From the NCBI GenBank assembly GCA_034439475.1, contig JAWXAN010000042.1, forward strand, positions 1-64,000: a DNA stretch of 64,000 nt. The letters are read 5' to 3'. Below are positions 1-7,125 of the stretch, piece after piece; the stretch's first letter is position 1, and every line of letters begins with the position of its first letter. Made by a program: the position numbers and the translations under genes. Source of the stretch: Candidatus Zixiibacteriota bacterium. GTDB lineage: Bacteria > Zixibacteria > MSB-5A5 > GN15 > FEB-12. Under the pieces are notes generated by a model. The model did no database searches. It worked only from the letters and a program-made list of their open reading frames with translations, and had not been told where the DNA came from.

Positions 1-1
1 A

Positions 2-301
2 AGTTCTCCGTGCGCTCCCAATAATAATTCTTGCAGCCAGCTCATCGGCGCTCTGCCGGTAGATTCCGCCTGTCTTGATTGTTGTTTTGACCCAACCGGC
101 AATGTTGACTGCGATGCAAGCCAGACTGCAGATATCAGCGATTTAACCGTCTTAATTGATCATCTTTTTATCACCTTAACTCCGCTCTGTTGTCCTGATG
201 CGGCCAACACCGACGGCACTGGAACGACAGATATCTCCGATTTGACTGCACTCATCGATTATCTCTTTATTTCGCTCGCCCCGACTGCGCCCTGTCAGTG
301 A
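2..301 (+). CDS. C-terminus of secreted protein with dockerin-like doublet (5' end outside window)
   Basis: An open frame enters from the left edge and stops at TGA 299-301. The visible 99 residues hold a Cys-rich linker and then two dockerin-like calcium-binding repeats: a first with GNVDCD followed by DISDLTVLIDHLF, and a second with NTDGTG followed by DISDLTALIDYLF. The protein ends APCQ. The same tail design, including a closing CQ, ends the PhoD-like phosphatase at 50143-51738, so this is a shared C-terminal module and not an isolated domain. In dockerin families the repeats bind calcium and dock to cohesins; no cohesin is visible in the window, so a surface-anchoring role is inference only. 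The catalytic or binding part of this protein lies outside the window. Confidence 0.85.
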   Translation, partial: SSPCAPNNNSCSQLIGALPVDSACLDCCFDPTGNVDCDASQTADISDLTVLIDHLFITLTPLCCPDAANTDGTGTTDISDLTALIDYLFISLAPTAPCQ

Positions 302-309
302 GGTGAGAC

Positions 310-333
310 GTCAGTCCGCCGGGGCGGACTGAC
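310..333. repeat. perfect hairpin downstream of dockerin gene
   Basis: The arms GTCAGTCCGCC and GGCGGACTGAC are perfect 11-bp complements separated by two bases. It lies 9 bases after the stop codon and is the first of a tandem series of hairpins (310-333, 351-374, 398-421). There is no T-run, so it is not a classic terminator. The CCGCC..GGCGG core recurs in the dispersed elements at 19522, 49520 and 55084. Confidence 0.7.
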
Positions 334-350
334 CTACTTAAGTCGGAAGA

Positions 351-374
351 GTGTCAGGCAGAGACGCCTGACAC
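351..374. repeat. hairpin, second of tandem series
   Basis: The arms GTGTCAGGC (351-359) and GCCTGACAC (366-374) pair perfectly over 9 bp around AGAGAC-type loop bases. It follows the hairpin at 310-333 by 17 bases. Confidence 0.65.
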
Positions 375-397
375 CACGTTGGATATTAGAAATATTC

Positions 398-421
398 GTG
401 CAGGGCGTCTCTGCCCCGCAC
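398..421. repeat. hairpin, third of tandem series
   Basis: GTGCAGGGC (398-406) faces GCCCCGCAC (413-421) with one mismatch around a GTCTCT loop. The preceding bases GATATTAGAAATATTCGTG resemble the GATATTCGTGATG text beside the repeat at 55175, so this is probably part of a longer mosaic repeat. Confidence 0.5.
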
Positions 422-450
422 CAAAGAGCATTTTGGGAAGCAAAGAAAAG

Positions 451-497
451 CTGGTGCACGGGGCTTTCAAGTCCGCCTGAGGTGGAACGTTCACCAG
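451..497 (-). repeat. dispersed repeat copy related to 49650-49699
   Basis: Read on the minus strand this stretch begins CTGGTGAACGTTCCACCTC, then a GGCGGACTTG-type block, and ends CACCAG. The plus-strand element at 49650-49699 has CTGGTGCACGTTCCACCTC, then GCGGACTTG, and ends CCACCAG. The two copies are about 49 kb apart in opposite orientation. The remainder of 302-668 holds no gene I can support. Confidence 0.6.
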
Positions 498-668
498 CCA
501 CAAAATCCTATCCCTGCACCATGCAGTGGTATATAAATACGCAGATTCCGCCAGATTGTGCGAAACTTTTTCTTACAAAATCCCAAATGTGATACGCACT
601 CTGACGTGGTTAACGATTCAAATCGCGCTCTCCCTTGTAAGTTTGCCAAAAATCAGTAGATTTAGCCT

Positions 669-2993
669 ATGGCCGCGCAAACATATCCCAAACTCCGCTC
701 TGACCTTGTTGCCTCATCTTCAATTGTCGATGGCAGTATCGTCTATACTGTCAAAGACCCAATCACCGGTAAATACTTTCGGCTCCGCGAATTAGAGTAC
801 TGGCTGGTTGGGCAGCTCGATGGAGCGACTGCGCCCGAGACCGTTGCTGAGCGCGTCCGCGAGAAATTCTCGGTCAACATAACGCCCGAGCATGTCGGAC
901 AATTTGTAGCCATGCTCGAGGGTTTGCTGTTTCTTGAAAACAGCCGGAGCGAGCAGGGGATATCGAAACTTTCGGTTCGGGCAGGACAAAAATCATCACT
1001 TGCATCACGGCTGCTCTTTGTGAAACTCAAAGCATTCAAACCGGGTCCATTTCTGGATCGGCTGACCGCGCTCTATCGGCCATTCCACAATCCATTTTGG
1101 TTTGTGATTTCGTGGCTGGTTATCATCACAGGCTTCTCGCTCCTGTTTGCGAACTACTCAGAGTTCAATCTGAATCTTGCTGAATTATTTCATCTCCATT
1201 CTATCGGACTGATAATTGTCGTTCTGTTTGTGATGCTGACTCTGCATGAATACGCCCATGCCATTCTCTGCCGCTACTATGGCGGGGCTGTGCACGAGAT
1301 GGGGTTTTTGCTCATGTATTTCCAACCCTGCTTCTATTGTGATATCTCCGATGCCTGGCTCTTTCCTCAAAAGTCTCGACGCCTTGCGGTTACCTGGGCC
1401 GGGCCGTTTTATCAGTTTCTGATACTTGCGGTAGCGATGATTATTTGGCGGGTGACAGTCGAAGATACAGCCGTCAACATAGTCGCCAGAATGTTTGTTC
1501 TCGTGTGCTGGATAACGACCTTTGTAAATTTCAATCCGCTCATCAAACTCGATGGCTACTATATGCTTTCAGACTGGGTGGAAATCCCGAATCTCCGCCA
1601 AAAGGCATTCGCCTATCTTGGAAATGTGTTGAAGCGTCACATCCTCGGCTGGCCAATTGAGTTGATTATTCCAAGCCGGCGGGAGAGAAAAATTTTCTTT
1701 CTCTACGGCGGCCTCGCGATTCTATTCTCGACTTTCCTGCTGGGTTACATGCTGTATCTGATCGGGGGATTCATCTATGGCCGTTGGGGCGGTTTTGGAT
1801 TGACCTTGTTCATTGTCGCGCTTCTGATTATCTTAAAAGACAGCCTTCGGAACCTATTTTTGGGAACCGTACGGCATGTGATATATATGAAAAAGCTACT
1901 CAGCCAACCTTTCAGACTTGCAACGTACGCGATTGTTCTCATTGCCGTCGTGGTCGTTGTGCTTGCGATCTCCTTTCCTCACCGGGTTTCCGGCAACATT
2001 ACGGTCGAGCCGCTCAACGAATTTTCACTTTCCCTCAATGCCTTTGGCCTCCTTGAACAAAACCTCCGGCTTGGCGGCGAGAGACCCGAAAGCAAATCGA
2101 GTTATCTTCAGATGACCTCAAGCGATATGGCCGCGCTTGAACTGCTGCCGCTCGTCAGCGACGGCGAACAGATTCAGAGTGGAGACACAGTCGCGATTCT
2201 GATTTCAAATCAGATTACCGGGGAGCTCGCCGGAGCCCATTCCGAGCTTGAGCGCCTGCAGAGTAACCTTGTGCTTCTCAAAGCTCCCCCCAAAAAAGAG
2301 CGAATCAGTGAGATGGAATCGCAGGTATCAGCCGCTCAAAGTAATTTCAACCAACTCAAAAGAAACCTCGACAGAATTCAGGAATTGGTCAATCGGAAAC
2401 TGGAGTCGACTGATAAGCTCGAAAGCTCGCAGTCGGCATTTGATATCGCCAAGGCTGAACTGAGCAACAAGGAATCCGCATTGCGCCTGCTCAAATCCCC
2501 GCCGCGACCCGAAGAAGAAACAGTGCTGGCCCATGAAATCTCCAAACAACAGGCGCGGCTTGGCTTTCTCAAAGTCCAGGCCGACGCACAGGTGGTGGTT
2601 TCGCCCATCTCCGGGACAGTATTTGTGGGGCATGGAGCGGGCAAGGACAAGAGTATATTGTCGGTTTGCCAACAAAACGAAATAGAACTGCATATCCCAG
2701 TCTCTGATTTTGATCTCCCGCTGATAAGCCTTGGCCAGACTGTTCAGGTCAAAGTCCGCTCTTATCCTGATAGGCTTTTCGAGGGGCGTGTGGTTCGCAT
2801 ACCTGCAGCGGCTGATAGTATCGCGGGCAAAAATTATTTCCCGGTCTCGGTACTGGTGGAAAACTCAGAGAGCTTGCTTCGCGATGGAATGTCCGGCTAT
2901 GCGAAAATCGAGATTGGCAAAAAATCACTTGTCGCGCTGGCGTATCGAAAATTGTTATCGGGAATCAGAGTCGAGTTCTGGTCATGGTGGTAG
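669..2993 (+). CDS. PqqD-like / site-2-protease (M50) / HlyD-like fusion membrane protein
   Basis: A 774-residue three-part protein. Residues about 5-95 look like a PqqD-type peptide-binding domain (YTVKDPITGKYFRLRELEYWLV). Residues about 145-410 form a polytopic membrane zinc-protease core with HEYAH at 193-197 and the NPLIKLDG motif (Asp about 295) that supplies the third zinc ligand in S2P proteases. After a membrane segment near 416-435 comes a HlyD-like adaptor: lipoyl-type halves around a coiled coil at about 545-620. This matches proteins usually annotated as peptide zinc metalloprotease (YydH-like), which process or export ribosomal peptides; that role is inferred from the family. An in-frame TAG directly upstream (663-665) makes ATG 669 the first possible ATG. 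A small exported Cys/His-rich protein and a 25-residue peptide gene lie downstream. Confidence 0.85.
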   Translation: MAAQTYPKLRSDLVASSSIVDGSIVYTVKDPITGKYFRLRELEYWLVGQLDGATAPETVAERVREKFSVNITPEHVGQFVAMLEGLLFLENSRSEQGISKLSVRAGQKSSLASRLLFVKLKAFKPGPFLDRLTALYRPFHNPFWFVISWLVIITGFSLLFANYSEFNLNLAELFHLHSIGLIIVVLFVMLTLHEYAHAILCRYYGGAVHEMGFLLMYFQPCFYCDISDAWLFPQKSRRLAVTWAGPFYQFLILAVAMIIWRVTVEDTAVNIVARMFVLVCWITTFVNFNPLIKLDGYYMLSDWVEIPNLRQKAFAYLGNVLKRHILGWPIELIIPSRRERKIFFLYGGLAILFSTFLLGYMLYLIGGFIYGRWGGFGLTLFIVALLIILKDSLRNLFLGTVRHVIYMKKLLSQPFRLATYAIVLIAVVVVVLAISFPHRVSGNITVEPLNEFSLSLNAFGLLEQNLRLGGERPESKSSYLQMTSSDMAALELLPLVSDGEQIQSGDTVAILISNQITGELAGAHSELERLQSNLVLLKAPPKKERISEMESQVSAAQSNFNQLKRNLDRIQELVNRKLESTDKLESSQSAFDIAKAELSNKESALRLLKSPPRPEEETVLAHEISKQQARLGFLKVQADAQVVVSPISGTVFVGHGAGKDKSILSVCQQNEIELHIPVSDFDLPLISLGQTVQVKVRSYPDRLFEGRVVRIPAAADSIAGKNYFPVSVLVENSESLLRDGMSGYAKIEIGKKSLVALAYRKLLSGIRVEFWSWW

Positions 2994-3034
2994 GGGGAAT
3001 TCAAATAAATAATGATTTCCCCCTATTTTTTCTA

Positions 3035-3063
3035 TTGACACAAAATCCCAGGCATTCTATTTT
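3035..3063 (+). promoter_or_regulatory. sigma70-type promoter for the 3099 gene
   Basis: TTGACA at 3035-3040 and TATTTT at 3058-3063 are separated by 17 bases. The ribosome site GGAGG (about 3090-3094) and ATG 3099 follow. The promoter implies transcription independent of the upstream fusion gene. Confidence 0.6.
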
Positions 3064-3098
3064 ATCAACACAACAACCTAAAAATTTTTGGAGGTATC

Positions 3099-3590
3099 AT
3101 GAGAAAAATCTTAGCAATTGCGGCTCTAGTAATAGCCGCCGGAATGATGGTCATGGCCGATGAAAAGCCGTGGCTCGATTTGGAAAACTGCGCCTACTGT
3201 AAACAGTTCACTGCACAGCCAGGTCTGATGGAGCATTGCCATCACGAATACCATAACATCAGTAATGGAGTTGTGAGCATATTTACCGTCGAGAAAGACT
3301 ACCAAGACAAGATGGCCGCAGCCATGCTCGGTATGCAGAAGGTCGGCGAGGATATAGGCAAGGGGACGGGCGCAGTTCCTGTATTGTGCGGTCACTGCGA
3401 GGCTTACGGAAAGTTCATGATGAGCGGCAAAGTCAACTCTGAAGAAGTAAAGAGTGGACTTATGACAATGGCGCTTATGACGTCATCGGATTCTGCTACC
3501 GTGGCTGAACTTCACGCTTTTGGAGAGAAAAGCAACGCCGAAGGCAAGAAGATGATGGAAGCGATGATGATGAAGTCATCAAAGAAATAA
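3099..3590 (+). CDS. small exported Cys/His-rich protein, function unknown
   Basis: A 163-residue protein with a clear signal peptide (MRKILAIAALVIAAGMMVMA). The mature part has CAYC near residue 27, a CHHEYH cluster near residue 46 and CGHC near residue 101, followed by a Met-rich, helical, Lys-rich C-terminus. Two CxxC pairs plus the His cluster suggest metal binding (iron, copper or zinc) or a disulfide role in the periplasm, but I do not recognise the family. GGAGG precedes the ATG at good spacing. It has its own promoter at 3035 and a strong terminator at 3610, so it is a monocistron. Confidence 0.85.
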   Translation: MRKILAIAALVIAAGMMVMADEKPWLDLENCAYCKQFTAQPGLMEHCHHEYHNISNGVVSIFTVEKDYQDKMAAAMLGMQKVGEDIGKGTGAVPVLCGHCEAYGKFMMSGKVNSEEVKSGLMTMALMTSSDSATVAELHAFGEKSNAEGKKMMEAMMMKSSKK

Positions 3591-3609
3591 TTTCCCATAT
3601 TTGAATATT

Positions 3610-3662
3610 CCGTCAGGTCTTGGCCATCTTCTTAGATGGGTGTGACCTGACGGTTTCTTTTT
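3610..3662 (+). terminator. intrinsic terminator after 3099 gene
   Basis: CCGTCAGGTC (3610-3619) and GACCTGACGG (3644-3653) pair perfectly over 10 bp. An inner CCATC/GATGG stem lies between them, and TTTCTTTTTTG follows. The stretch from 3663 to the promoter at 3833 shows nothing I can name. Confidence 0.8.
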
Positions 3663-3832
3663 TGTCCTTCCCTGACCTAGAACCAAGATTGAGTAGAGTG
3701 CGATCCTGTACGCCAGCTTTTTTTGGCATCACAGAACCGCCCATAGAGGAAGTATTTTCCGTTCTAAGCCTTGAATAGGCTCGATTCCATTCCACACACC
3801 GCAAGAACTTACCACACAGCTAACCAATTCTC

Positions 3833-3860
3833 TTGACAATAGTTCGTCTGGACTTATATT
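3833..3860 (+). promoter_or_regulatory. strong sigma70-type promoter for 25-residue peptide
   Basis: TTGACA at 3833-3838 and TATATT at 3855-3860 are 16 bases apart. The predicted transcript has a leader of about 160 bases before ATG 4028, with a perfect hairpin at 3976-3998. Confidence 0.65.
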
Positions 3861-3975
3861 TATCGCATGTCAAGTTTAACGACGTGTTTTGTTACGACTG
3901 CGCATGTGAATACTTTAATTAATAAATACCTGTGTGATAATTGTTTTATGAATTTTCCAAGTGAATATAAAAGAA

Positions 3976-3998
3976 ATGCTTCCCGCTCGGGGAAGCAT
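3976..3998 (+). promoter_or_regulatory. leader hairpin upstream of peptide gene
   Basis: ATGCTTCCC (3976-3984) and GGGAAGCAT (3990-3998) form a perfect 9-bp stem with a 5-base loop. It sits 15 bases before the ribosome site. There is no T-run, so a stabilising or translational role is more likely than termination. Confidence 0.6.
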
Positions 3999-4027
3999 GC
4001 ATTAAACAATTTAAAGGAGGTGACTTG

Positions 4028-4105
4028 ATGACGGATTACAAACTTACCGTCGAGGTCCTCGAAGCTCGTATCGCCCCAGGCATGAGCGTCGGCGGTCAAG
4101 GCTGA
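4028..4105 (+). CDS. 25-residue peptide gene, candidate secreted/modified peptide precursor
   Basis: The frame begins ATG 4028 and stops TGA 4103-4105. It is preceded by AAAGGAGGTGA (4013-4023), a near-perfect ribosome site at ideal spacing. The peptide has a polar start, a central VEVLEARIAPG block and a Gly-rich end SVGGQG. It has a consensus promoter (3833), a leader hairpin and an intrinsic terminator (4116), so it is a complete stand-alone unit. The LEARIAP block resembles the LExR(I/L)AP-like motif near the N-terminus of some large exported proteins of Planctomycetes-type bacteria; that likeness is from memory. A PqqD/S2P/HlyD fusion, the kind of protein that handles ribosomal peptides, is encoded 1 kb upstream. 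Leader-plus-GG-core precursor, signalling peptide or short regulatory peptide are all possible. An antisense frame (3860-4099) overlaps but has no such signals. Confidence 0.6.
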   Translation: MTDYKLTVEVLEARIAPGMSVGGQG

Positions 4106-4115
4106 TATTGAAATT

Positions 4116-4150
4116 GAGGGCAGGCCGAAATCCTGCCCTCTTATTTTTTC
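4116..4150 (+). terminator. intrinsic terminator after peptide gene
   Basis: GAGGGCAGG (4116-4124) and CCTGCCCTC (4132-4140) form a perfect 9-bp stem with a 7-base loop. TTATTTTTTC (4141-4150) follows, which overlaps the 3' end of the convergent kinase gene. Confidence 0.85.
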
Positions 4151-7125
4151 CCTACAACTCTGTTCAATTTCCCAATTTCTTGAGCGAGGTAGACTATCTC
4201 GCGCTTATTCTGAAAAATGGTCCTATCCGCAGGCGATACAATGGAATCGCTGACCTTCTTTGCAAGCATGAGCGCTTTCTTGAATACGCCGAATGATTTC
4301 TCGAAATCTTTTTCGATCAGCCGAAGTCGGCCTTCTATTATCGAGTACCGGAGCAGGTCAAAGACAACTCCTGAAACGACAGCAATCTGCTTCGCCCTGT
4401 TTAGAAAAGGAAGAGCCTCATTTGGTTGGCCCTGGGCGATCTTAAGTTCAGCGACCGAACAACAAATAGAACTGACCTCAATGCTGTCTGGCAGAGTTAG
4501 AGCTTCGCCGATATATGGCTCAATCGTAGGAAGCATTCTCATGTCGTTTTTCTCAAGGGCATATTCAAGCATGTTGAACACTAGCCGAATCCTATTGCGA
4601 CGTTCTTTCATATCTTCAGTAAGCGCCATAGCTCTGTCAACATATATAGTTTCATTCGTCAGACGCGTAATAAGGAGCAACGCATTCATTTCATTGAGAT
4701 GATCCTTGCGGCCTTGAGCCTCAACAGTCAGTTTTTTGGCTTGATCGAAGGCAGTCTCACCATCGCCCACGCAGTTGCGAATTTCCGCTTTTTGTATCTT
4801 CGCTGAAAAAACCAGGCTTGGATCATCAATAGAAAGAAGCGTCCTTTCTGCTCGCACCAATGCTTGCTCGGCTTCAGAAATCCTGCCCATCAATCTGAAA
4901 ACCGCTGCCATATCGAGTTGGAAAGAGGCATTGTGTGCGAGGTCGTCAATACTCTCCGAAAGTTCAACCCCCTCTTTGATATACTGGAGCGACTGCTTGA
5001 GTTGTCCGGCACAGATCATCATAGAAGTTAATGTCGCAAGATTGATTAGGACTTCTTTTTTGTTGCCTGTTCTTCGGTTCAGTTCAAGCGACTCGCCTAC
5101 ACAGACAACTGCCTTGCCGCTGTCGCCGCTCAAGTGATAAATATATCCGAGATTATTGAGGGTCCGAGCGATTTCACCCATGTTGCCAAGTTCTTTCTTC
5201 ATATTGAGCGAAAGATTGAATAACCGGATAGCGCGCCCATACGAGCCTCGCATAAAATACATGACCGCGATGTTATTGACAGTCGATGCCACCTCCGCAT
5301 CGGCACCGGCTTTTCTCTGGATGTGTAGCGCCTGTCGGTAATGTGAGAGGGCTTTTGGTAAATCAGAGTTTATCCAGTATAAGTTGCCAAGATTATTCAG
5401 GACATGGGAAATGTCCAGATGGAGATTCAGTTTCTCGTAAATGATAATCGCCTTCTCCAGCGATTGTACCCCGGCCGCAAAGTCCTGCTTGAGTCGATAG
5501 AGATCGCCTAAACTTTTGTGTGCATCGGCGAGCAGTTTTTCTTCTGGAAGTGACTCGAATAGTACAATTAGCCGTTCGTACATCACCATCGACTCGGCGA
5601 ATTCGCCATTCTCTTTGGATATATTCCCAGCGACTAATAAGAGCCCACGGATCAATTTCAAATTATTCGTGAGTTCTGCAAACTCGATCACGCGTCTGAG
5701 AAGATGCATTGCCCGTTTGGGCTGGAGATCTCCATTAAGTCTGATTGCGGCTTGGTATGCGCATCGATCGGCCTCCTCAAGCTTTCCGGCACGAAGATAG
5801 GTATATCCAGCCAGCTCTATCTGTTCCTGTTTTTCGAATCTAATGGCTTGTTTTGACGCAAGCCGTTTGATTGACTTTGGGGAGAGAAACTGAGTCAGCA
5901 TCTCCGAAAAGGCGGGCGGGAGGCCGTAGGCAGAGCAGAGGTTAGTTGAAACAGGAGGCATATAGCAAGTGTTTGGCGTTCTCGCTGAGTATGAAATCAC
6001 CGACTTCTTTGCTTTTAAGGGGAGACAGGAGAAAGCCGCAAGCTCAGACTTCCTCAGTCTGTTCGGCCAAAGCACATCCTGTTTGAAGGTAAATCGGCCT
6101 TTGTCATACTTTAGATTTCCACAGAGAAAATTGGACGCGATGAGAACGCGCAGTTTTTCTGAATGACCGCCGGTAATGTCATCGACACGCCTGCGCTGCT
6201 CATCGCTTATATCGAGAACACTTCCAATCAGTTCGGAGTACTTCTGAGTGCGTCTTGTCAAATGTGATGGCCGCAGGGCATTCTCGAATGGATAATGTGC
6301 GCCAATTTTCTTAAGTTCACAGCAGACTTGCCATGCCGATTCGGGTCGCTGGGATGAATCTTTTGAGAGAAGGCGGTTTATAAACGCAACTAATCCATGA
6401 GGCAGATCTGGACGCAGTTCTTTGATGGGTTTTGGCTCCTGCTCCCTGACACGGCTGTTTATGACAAGCGGGTCATTGTCTTCAGCCATAAATGGATGGA
6501 CACCAGTGAACATCTGATATGCCATCACGCCCAAGGCAAAAAGATCGGAACGATGAGAGGTTTCGCCCGCGACAATTGTCTCTGGGGCCATATATCCCAA
6601 TGTTCCCAGGCCGAGCCGGCAAGAGTTTGACTCATTGACAAGTCTTCCGAGCGAGAAGTCCGAAAGCTTAAGGTAGAAAAATCGGTTATCAGCGCATTCC
6701 CTCCAATTTGAGGGAAGGAAGAAATTGTGTGGTTTGATGTCGCCATGAATTATACCGCTGGCATTGAGATACTCAAGCGAGAGCACTGCTGCTGATAAGA
6801 GATTAACCGCTACTGCTATATCCTCGACTCTTCCCACTGAGTCCAAAGTCGGGCCATGGCACATCTCCAGTAGTAGATACGGCTTTTCAGTGTCCGGTTT
6901 CTCTAAGAGCCTCACAAGTCCCGGGAATCTTCGCCCGCCGATAAGCTCCCATTCGCGGTCAATAAGCGCTTTGAGATCAATTGCCGGGAAAGCGCATGTG
7001 AGAGGAGCTTTGACTGCTGCAAAACGCGCCAAATCGGCAACATAGGCTCGCGAGACCTCCGCTGTTCCTCCGCGGCCAAGCAGACTTATGTCGCTAAAGC
7101 GGGAATCGGATGCCAGAGGGCTCAT
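4141..7125 (-). CDS. Ser/Thr protein kinase with TPR array
   Basis: A 994-residue protein. The N-terminal protein kinase domain (about 11-275) has the Gly-rich loop GRGGTAEV (17-24), ATP-anchoring Lys39 (AVK), the catalytic loop HGDIKPHN with Asp129 (HGD instead of HRD), metal-binding Asp156 in a DFS version of DFG, and GYMAPE. A linker leads into a long TPR region (about 410-900) with repeated A..LG..Y.......A...Y..AL patterns. No membrane segment is evident, so it is probably cytosolic, with TPRs sensing or docking partners. Its ATG follows the stop of the upstream histidine kinase directly (TAAATG), so the two are translationally coupled. Its 3' end meets the terminator of the 25-residue peptide gene. 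Confidence 0.92.
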   Translation of the reverse strand: MSPLASDSRFSDISLLGRGGTAEVSRAYVADLARFAAVKAPLTCAFPAIDLKALIDREWELIGGRRFPGLVRLLEKPDTEKPYLLLEMCHGPTLDSVGRVEDIAVAVNLLSAAVLSLEYLNASGIIHGDIKPHNFFLPSNWRECADNRFFYLKLSDFSLGRLVNESNSCRLGLGTLGYMAPETIVAGETSHRSDLFALGVMAYQMFTGVHPFMAEDNDPLVINSRVREQEPKPIKELRPDLPHGLVAFINRLLSKDSSQRPESAWQVCCELKKIGAHYPFENALRPSHLTRRTQKYSELIGSVLDISDEQRRRVDDITGGHSEKLRVLIASNFLCGNLKYDKGRFTFKQDVLWPNRLRKSELAAFSCLPLKAKKSVISYSARTPNTCYMPPVSTNLCSAYGLPPAFSEMLTQFLSPKSIKRLASKQAIRFEKQEQIELAGYTYLRAGKLEEADRCAYQAAIRLNGDLQPKRAMHLLRRVIEFAELTNNLKLIRGLLLVAGNISKENGEFAESMVMYERLIVLFESLPEEKLLADAHKSLGDLYRLKQDFAAGVQSLEKAIIIYEKLNLHLDISHVLNNLGNLYWINSDLPKALSHYRQALHIQRKAGADAEVASTVNNIAVMYFMRGSYGRAIRLFNLSLNMKKELGNMGEIARTLNNLGYIYHLSGDSGKAVVCVGESLELNRRTGNKKEVLINLATLTSMMICAGQLKQSLQYIKEGVELSESIDDLAHNASFQLDMAAVFRLMGRISEAEQALVRAERTLLSIDDPSLVFSAKIQKAEIRNCVGDGETAFDQAKKLTVEAQGRKDHLNEMNALLLITRLTNETIYVDRAMALTEDMKERRNRIRLVFNMLEYALEKNDMRMLPTIEPYIGEALTLPDSIEVSSICCSVAELKIAQGQPNEALPFLNRAKQIAVVSGVVFDLLRYSIIEGRLRLIEKDFEKSFGVFKKALMLAKKVSDSIVSPADRTIFQNKREIVYLAQEIGKLNRVVGKK

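Noticed and set aside
3690-3830. Possible tRNA (CTCGATTCC text) before the tiny peptide promoter
   Set aside because: No cloverleaf can be formed around it.
3860-4099. 79-residue minus-strand frame over the tiny peptide gene
   Set aside because: No ribosome site or promoter; the plus-strand unit has full signals.
4217-7045. Many plus-strand frames over the Ser/Thr kinase gene
   Set aside because: Antisense shadows of a well-supported 994-residue gene.
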